Below are positions 60,003 through 64,000 of a stretch of 64,000 bases of DNA, piece by piece. Position numbers and translations under genes: made by a program. The stretch is taken from positions 62,001 to 126,000 of the forward strand of contig NZ_JAMYDV010000009.1 in the NCBI RefSeq assembly GCF_024128855.1. The letters are read 5' to 3'. The stretch's first letter is position 1, and each line of letters opens with the position of its first letter. Below the pieces are notes generated by a model. That model was not told where the DNA came from. It did not search any database and saw only the letters and a program-made list of their open reading frames with translations. Source of the DNA: Rhodovulum tesquicola (GTDB taxonomy: Bacteria; Pseudomonadota; Alphaproteobacteria; Rhodobacterales; Rhodobacteraceae).

Positions 60003-61370
60003 ATGGCCAAAGCCGCTCCCAGCTACACCTGCAACGCCTGCGGCGCGTCCCACCAGAAATGGGCGGGCCGTTGCGATGCCTGCGGCGCCTGGAACACCAT
60101 CGCCGAAGAGGCGCCGCTTTCTGCCGGTCCCGCCGCGAAATCCCTTGGTGCCGCTCGTGGCCGGGCCCTGCCACTCTCCGACCTCGCCGCGACCGAGCCC
60201 GAACCGCCCCGCGCCGCCTCCGGCATGGCCGAGTTCGACCGGGTGCTGGGCGGCGGGCTGGTGCCCGGCTCGGCCATCCTCGTCGGCGGCGATCCAGGCA
60301 TCGGCAAGTCCACCCTGCTTTTGCAGGCTACCGCAAGCTTCGCCCGCAGCGGGCTGAAATGCCTCTACATTTCGGGCGAGGAGGCGGGCGCCCAGATCCG
60401 CATGCGCGCGCGCCGCCTGGGTCTTGCCGATGCACCGGTCACACTCGCCACCGACACAAACCTGCGCGACATACTGACCACGCTGGATGCCGAACGGCCG
60501 GGTCTTGCCATCATCGATTCGATCCAGACGATGTGGGCCGACATGGTCGACAGCGCGTCCGGCTCCGTTGCCCAGGTGCGCGCCGCCGCCCATGAACTGA
60601 CCGCCTTCGCGAAACGCCGCGGCTCGGCCGTCATCCTTGTCGGCCATGTCACCAAGGAGGGCCAGATCGCGGGCCCGCGCGTGGTCGAGCACATGGTCGA
60701 CACCGTGCTGTATTTCGAGGGCGAGCGCGGGCATCAGTTCCGTATCCTGCGCGCGGTCAAGAACCGCTTCGGACCGGCCGACGAGATCGGCGTGTTCGAG
60801 ATGACCGGAACGGGCCTGGCCGAGGTGCAGAACCCATCCGCCCTGTTCCTGTCGGGGCGCGGCATGCCTGCGCCGGGGGCGGCCGTCTTTGCCGGGATCG
60901 AGGGCACGCGGCCGGTGCTGACCGAGATCCAGGCCCTTGTCGCACCCTCGCCGCTGGGCACGCCCCGGCGCACGGTGGTCGGGCTGGATGCCGGGCGGCT
61001 GGCGACCACGCTTGCCGTGCTCGAGGCGCGCTGCGGCATCCCCTTTACCGGGCTCGACGTGTTCCTGAACGTCGCGGGCGGGCTTCGGGTCACCGAACCC
61101 GCGGCCGATCTGGCGGTGGCCGCGGCGCTGATCAGCGCGCGCGAAGATGTCGCGCTGCCCACGGATTGCGTCGTCTTCGGGGAAATATCGCTCTCCGGCG
61201 CGCTCCGGCCGGTAGGACAGACGGAAAACAGGTTGAAAGAGGCGCAGAAACTTGGTTTTTCCACAGCCATCGCGCCCGCGGACAGCAAGCCGGGCGCCCC
61301 GACGGGACTGAGCCTGCGGCGCATGCCGGACCTGGCAGCCTTCGTCGGGGAAGTGTTCGGCGCCGGCTGA
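60003..61370 (+). CDS. radA: DNA repair protein RadA
   Basis: 455 residues. Zinc finger C10, C13, C24, C27 (YTCNACGASHQKWAGRCDACG), RecA-type ATPase with Walker A GGDPGIGKST (~95-104), the RadA-specific KNRFG motif near 252 and a C-terminal Lon-like domain (LNVAGGLRVTEPAADLAVA). It promotes branch migration in recombinational repair. It is followed by cvpA after 18 bases, the usual order in this group. Confidence 0.96.
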   Translation: MAKAAPSYTCNACGASHQKWAGRCDACGAWNTIAEEAPLSAGPAAKSLGAARGRALPLSDLAATEPEPPRAASGMAEFDRVLGGGLVPGSAILVGGDPGIGKSTLLLQATASFARSGLKCLYISGEEAGAQIRMRARRLGLADAPVTLATDTNLRDILTTLDAERPGLAIIDSIQTMWADMVDSASGSVAQVRAAAHELTAFAKRRGSAVILVGHVTKEGQIAGPRVVEHMVDTVLYFEGERGHQFRILRAVKNRFGPADEIGVFEMTGTGLAEVQNPSALFLSGRGMPAPGAAVFAGIEGTRPVLTEIQALVAPSPLGTPRRTVVGLDAGRLATTLAVLEARCGIPFTGLDVFLNVAGGLRVTEPAADLAVAAALISAREDVALPTDCVVFGEISLSGALRPVGQTENRLKEAQKLGFSTAIAPADSKPGAPTGLSLRRMPDLAAFVGEVFGAG

Positions 61371-61388
61371 GGCCGAGGAGGGATTGCC

Positions 61389-61994
61389 ATGGAAGGGTTT
61401 ACCGCAGTCGACGGGGTCGTTGCCGTCGTCATCCTGCTTTCGGCGATCCTCGCCTATTCGCGCGGATTCGTGCGCGAGGCGATGGCGATCGCAGGCTGGA
61501 TCCTGGCCGCGGTCGTGGCCTTCATCTTCGCGCCCACGGTCGAGCCGCTGGTCTCCGAGGTGCCTTTCCTCGGCACGCTGGTCGGAAATTCCTGCGAACT
61601 GGGGATGCTCGCGGCCTTCGCGGGCGTGTTCATGGTGGCGCTTGTGGCGGTCTCGCTGTTCACGCCGCTTCTGTCCTCGATGATCCAGGGCTCTGTGCTG
61701 GGCGGGCTCGACCAGGGGTTGGGCTTCCTGTTCGGCGTGGCGCGCGGGGTGCTCTTGGTGGCGGTGGCGCTTTTCGTCTACGGCATGGTGGTCACCACCG
61801 CCGAGTACCCGATGGTGGACAATTCGCGCTCGGCCGACATCTTCGGCGCGCTGACCCGCCAGATCGCCGAGGCCGATCCCGACCAGGCGCTGGGCTGGCT
61901 GACCCGCCAATACGAGACCTTGATGGGCGCCTGCGACCGTCCGGCGGCACCGGCACCCGCTGGCACGCCCCTGCCCCCCGCCGACGCCCAGTGA
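61389..61994 (+). CDS. cvpA: CvpA family membrane protein
   Basis: 201 residues with four membrane helices between about 8 and 135 (VDGVVAVVILLSAILAYSRGFVREAMAIAGWI, FAGVFMVALVAVSLFTPLLSS, GLGFLFGVARGVLLVAVALFVYG), then a soluble, Pro/Ala-rich tail. CvpA proteins are linked to colicin V production and envelope stress tolerance; the mechanism is not settled. A GAGGAGGG site precedes ATG 61389. Neighbouring purF is a conserved association. Confidence 0.92.
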   Translation: MEGFTAVDGVVAVVILLSAILAYSRGFVREAMAIAGWILAAVVAFIFAPTVEPLVSEVPFLGTLVGNSCELGMLAAFAGVFMVALVAVSLFTPLLSSMIQGSVLGGLDQGLGFLFGVARGVLLVAVALFVYGMVVTTAEYPMVDNSRSADIFGALTRQIAEADPDQALGWLTRQYETLMGACDRPAAPAPAGTPLPPADAQ

Positions 61995-62095
61995 AAGCCT
62001 GCGCGCGCGCCAGTGTGATCCTTTCGTGACAGCGCGCGCCCAAGCGCGTAGAGAGGGGCCAGTCCCCGCCAGTTGGATTCGGAGCCTCGACGCCC

Positions 62096-63592
62096 ATGCG
62101 CCCGATGACCCCGCATGTTTCGCCCGAGCGCGACATGCCCCCCGCCCATCCCTTCGATGACGACAAGCTGCGCGAGGAATGCGGCGTCTATGGCGTGATC
62201 GGCCTGACGAACGCGGCGAATTTCGTCGCGCTGGGCCTGCACGCGCTGCAACATCGCGGCCAGGAGGCGGGCGGCATCGTCAGCCATGACAGCCGGACCG
62301 GGTTCCACTCGGCCCACCGCTTCGGCTATGTGCGGGACAATTTCACCAAGGCCAGCCTGATGGAGACGCTGCCGGGCATGCTGGCCATCGGGCATGTGCG
62401 CTACTCCACCGCCGGCTCCAAGGGCCAGACCGCGATCCGGGACGTGCAGCCCTTCTTCGGCGAGTTCGCGATGGGCGGTGCGGCCATCGCCCATAACGGC
62501 AACATCACCAATGCCGAGGCGCTGCGGCGCGAGCTGATCGACCACGGCTCGATCTTCCAGAGCTCGTCGGACAGCGAATGCATCATCCACCTGATGGCGC
62601 GCTCGCTGCAAAAGACCATTCCCGAACGGATGAAGGACGCGCTGCGCCGGGTCGAGGGTGCGTTCTCGGTGGTCGCGATGACGCGCACGAAGCTGATCGG
62701 CGTGCGCGATCCGCTGGGCGTGCGCCCGCTGGTGCTGGGCCGGTTCGGCGATGGCTGGGTGCTGTCGTCGGAAACCTGCGCGCTCGACATCATCGGCGCG
62801 GAACTGGTGCGCGAGATCGAGCCGGGCGAAATGGTGCAGATCTCGCCCGAGAAGGGGGTGGAAAGCTTCCGCCCATTCGAGCAGCGGCCCTCGCGCTTCT
62901 GCATCTTCGAGCAGGTCTATTTCTCGCGCCCCGATTCCATCCTGGGCGGCCGCTCGGTCTACGAAACGCGCCACCAGATCGGCATGGAACTGGCACGCGA
63001 AGCACCGGTCGAGGCCGATCTGGTCTGCCCGGTGCCCGATTCCGGCACGCCCGCGGCGATCGGCTTTGCCCATGAAAGCGGCATCCCCTTCGGCATGGGG
63101 ATCATCCGCAACCAGTATGTCGGCCGCACCTTCATCGAGCCGACCGAGCAGATCCGCAACATGGGCGTGCGGCTGAAACTGAACGTCAACCGCGCCCTGA
63201 TCGAGGGCAAGCGGATCGTGCTGGTCGATGACAGCGTGGTGCGCGGCACCACCAGCCGCAAGATCAAGGAAATGATCCTGGATGCAGGCGCCAGGGAGGT
63301 GCATTTCCGCATCGCCTCGCCGCCCACCGCCTGGCCCTGCTTCTACGGCGTCGACACGCCTGAGCGCGAAAAGCTGCTGGCCAGCCGCATGACCGAGGAC
63401 GAGATGCGCGACTATCTGGGCGTGGACTCGCTGCGTTTCATCTCGCTTGACGGGCTTTACCGCGCTGTGGGCGAAGCCGGGGGGCGCAACGCGGCCTGCC
63501 CGCAATATTGCGATGCCTGCTTCTCGGGCGATTACCCGGTTGCGCCCTCCGACATGATCGAGAAGGGCTTTCAGACCAAGGCGGCAGAATAG
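62096..63592 (+). CDS. purF: Amidophosphoribosyltransferase
   Basis: 498 residues, first step of purine synthesis. The glutaminase nucleophile is C29 in LREECGVYG, so a ~28-residue lead is removed or the start is later. FALQ-type blocks such as LGLHALQHRGQEAGGIV and IAHNGNITN belong to the glutaminase; VLVDDSVVRGTTSRK is the PRPP loop. C-terminal cysteines (NAACPQYCDACFSGDYP) suggest a [4Fe-4S] or zinc site as in the Bacillus-type enzyme. ATG 62096 has a GGAG site; ATG 62135 is an alternative. Confidence 0.95.
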   Translation: MRPMTPHVSPERDMPPAHPFDDDKLREECGVYGVIGLTNAANFVALGLHALQHRGQEAGGIVSHDSRTGFHSAHRFGYVRDNFTKASLMETLPGMLAIGHVRYSTAGSKGQTAIRDVQPFFGEFAMGGAAIAHNGNITNAEALRRELIDHGSIFQSSSDSECIIHLMARSLQKTIPERMKDALRRVEGAFSVVAMTRTKLIGVRDPLGVRPLVLGRFGDGWVLSSETCALDIIGAELVREIEPGEMVQISPEKGVESFRPFEQRPSRFCIFEQVYFSRPDSILGGRSVYETRHQIGMELAREAPVEADLVCPVPDSGTPAAIGFAHESGIPFGMGIIRNQYVGRTFIEPTEQIRNMGVRLKLNVNRALIEGKRIVLVDDSVVRGTTSRKIKEMILDAGAREVHFRIASPPTAWPCFYGVDTPEREKLLASRMTEDEMRDYLGVDSLRFISLDGLYRAVGEAGGRNAACPQYCDACFSGDYPVAPSDMIEKGFQTKAAE

Positions 63593-63663
63593 GGCTGCGC
63601 GCGGATGTCGCCCTTTGCCGACCCCATCTTGACCCCTCCGCGCAGCTGACCGAAAGACCAAGC

Positions 63664-64000
63664 ATGACAGACCAGAAAATCGCCCTTGTAACAGGCGCCT
63701 CCCGCGGCTTCGGCGCGGCGGTGGCCGAGGAATTGGCCCGGCGGGGCTATCACGTCGTTGCCGTGGCGCGCACCAGCGGCGCGCTCGAGGAGCTGGACGA
63801 CCGCATCCAGGCCGCAGGCGGGCATGCGACGCTTGCACCCATGGACATCACCGTTGATGATGCCATGCGCACCCTTTGCCGCGGCATCTATGATCGCTGG
63901 GGCCATGTCGATCTGTGGGTGCATTGCGCGATCCAGACCCCGCCCTTCAGCCCGGCCGAACAGATCGACCTGAAATTCTGGACCAAGGCCGTCGCCGCGA
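63664..64000 (+). CDS. Short-chain dehydrogenase/reductase (3' end missing)
   Basis: 112 codons are present from ATG 63664 before the right edge. The cofactor motif ALVTGASRGFGAAVAEELARRG is the TGxxxGxG Rossmann signature of classical SDR enzymes, and MDITVDDAM plus HVDLWVHCA correspond to the next conserved blocks (the usual NNAG is changed to HCAI). The catalytic YxxxK lies outside the window, so substrate cannot be judged. It starts 71 bases after purF and may be co-transcribed. Confidence 0.88.
   Translation, partial: MTDQKIALVTGASRGFGAAVAEELARRGYHVVAVARTSGALEELDDRIQAAGGHATLAPMDITVDDAMRTLCRGIYDRWGHVDLWVHCAIQTPPFSPAEQIDLKFWTKAVAA

Noticed and set aside
1-64000. tRNA or rRNA genes, CRISPR arrays, insertion sequences, phage genes or attachment sites.
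   Set aside because: No cloverleaf-like sequences, spaced repeats, transposase or integrase motifs were found; composition is even throughout.

Overview
The window looks like chromosomal DNA of a GC-rich alphaproteobacterium of the order Rhodobacterales (Rhodobacteraceae). The reasons are the gene orders dnaB-alr-mlaE-mlaF-radA-cvpA-purF and argH-lipoprotein-DUF2834-lysA-TIGR02302, an HvrA-type H-NS protein, an L-malyl-CoA/beta-methylmalyl-CoA lyase, and short repeats of the type CTTCTTCTGGCC...GAAATATCC at gene ends. I see no rRNA, tRNA, CRISPR array, prophage or insertion sequence; genes are densely packed and base composition is even. The species cannot be named from the sequence.

Layout. 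1-2.7 kb: an operon running left of a DUF3141 protein and a MaoC-phosphate acetyltransferase fusion cut by the window edge. 2.9-9.3 kb: a divergent pair of autoinducer-binding proteins (one without a DNA-binding domain), a phosphomannomutase, an H-NS/HvrA-like protein, and a two-gene exported unit (phosphodiester-glycosidase-like plus formylglycine-enzyme-like). 9.6-13.1 kb: a haemolysin III-type membrane protein, a small exported protein, a low-molecular-weight tyrosine phosphatase, a sirtuin, a CIA30 protein and a TlpA-type thioredoxin. 13.1-19.1 kb: a tightly overlapped run argH, two small lipoproteins (one only 45 codons, TTG start), DUF2834, lysA and a TIGR02302 protein with a Gln-rich tail. 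19.1-25.2 kb: zinc-ribbon protein, ftsE-ftsX-acyltransferase, DUF4177, accA, cysK.

25.3-38 kb: mcl1 (ethylmalonyl-CoA pathway/acetate assimilation) divergent from a three-gene D-amino-acid cluster (dgcN, dgcA, D-amino-acid transaminase), then SulP transporter, DUF5671 and DUF1244 proteins, an N-formylglutamate amidohydrolase family protein, pyruvate kinase, quinone oxidoreductase, an XRE regulator with an unusual promoter, and an inositol-monophosphatase-family histidinol phosphatase. 38-41 kb: a Glu/Ala-rich membrane protein, infC with a probable AUA start, and a soluble globin-coupled chemoreceptor.

41-51 kb: a form II carbon-monoxide-dehydrogenase-like molybdenum hydroxylase (coxM, coxL, coxS) with maturation genes (molybdopterin-binding protein, XdhC, CoxE, CoxD), interrupted by a pair of YeeE/YedE sulfur-transport half-proteins. 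The control region of that pair carries a perfect ATTC-N8-GAAT site (the motif described for the sulfide sensor SqrR) and FNR-type boxes. 51-64 kb: glutaryl-CoA dehydrogenase, a DUF1127 protein, pyrC-pyrE, dnaB, a frameshifted unknown gene, alr, the MlaEF lipid transporter, radA, cvpA, purF and a short-chain dehydrogenase cut by the right edge.

The most interesting signals are non-coding: a six-copy structured repeat that mostly starts 10-17 bases after stop codons, with a hairpin whose stem sequence changes while pairing is kept; the sulfide/oxygen-type operators beside the cox cluster; a perfect -24/-12 type promoter before the XRE gene; and clustered inverted repeats in the promoter region of pyruvate kinase.
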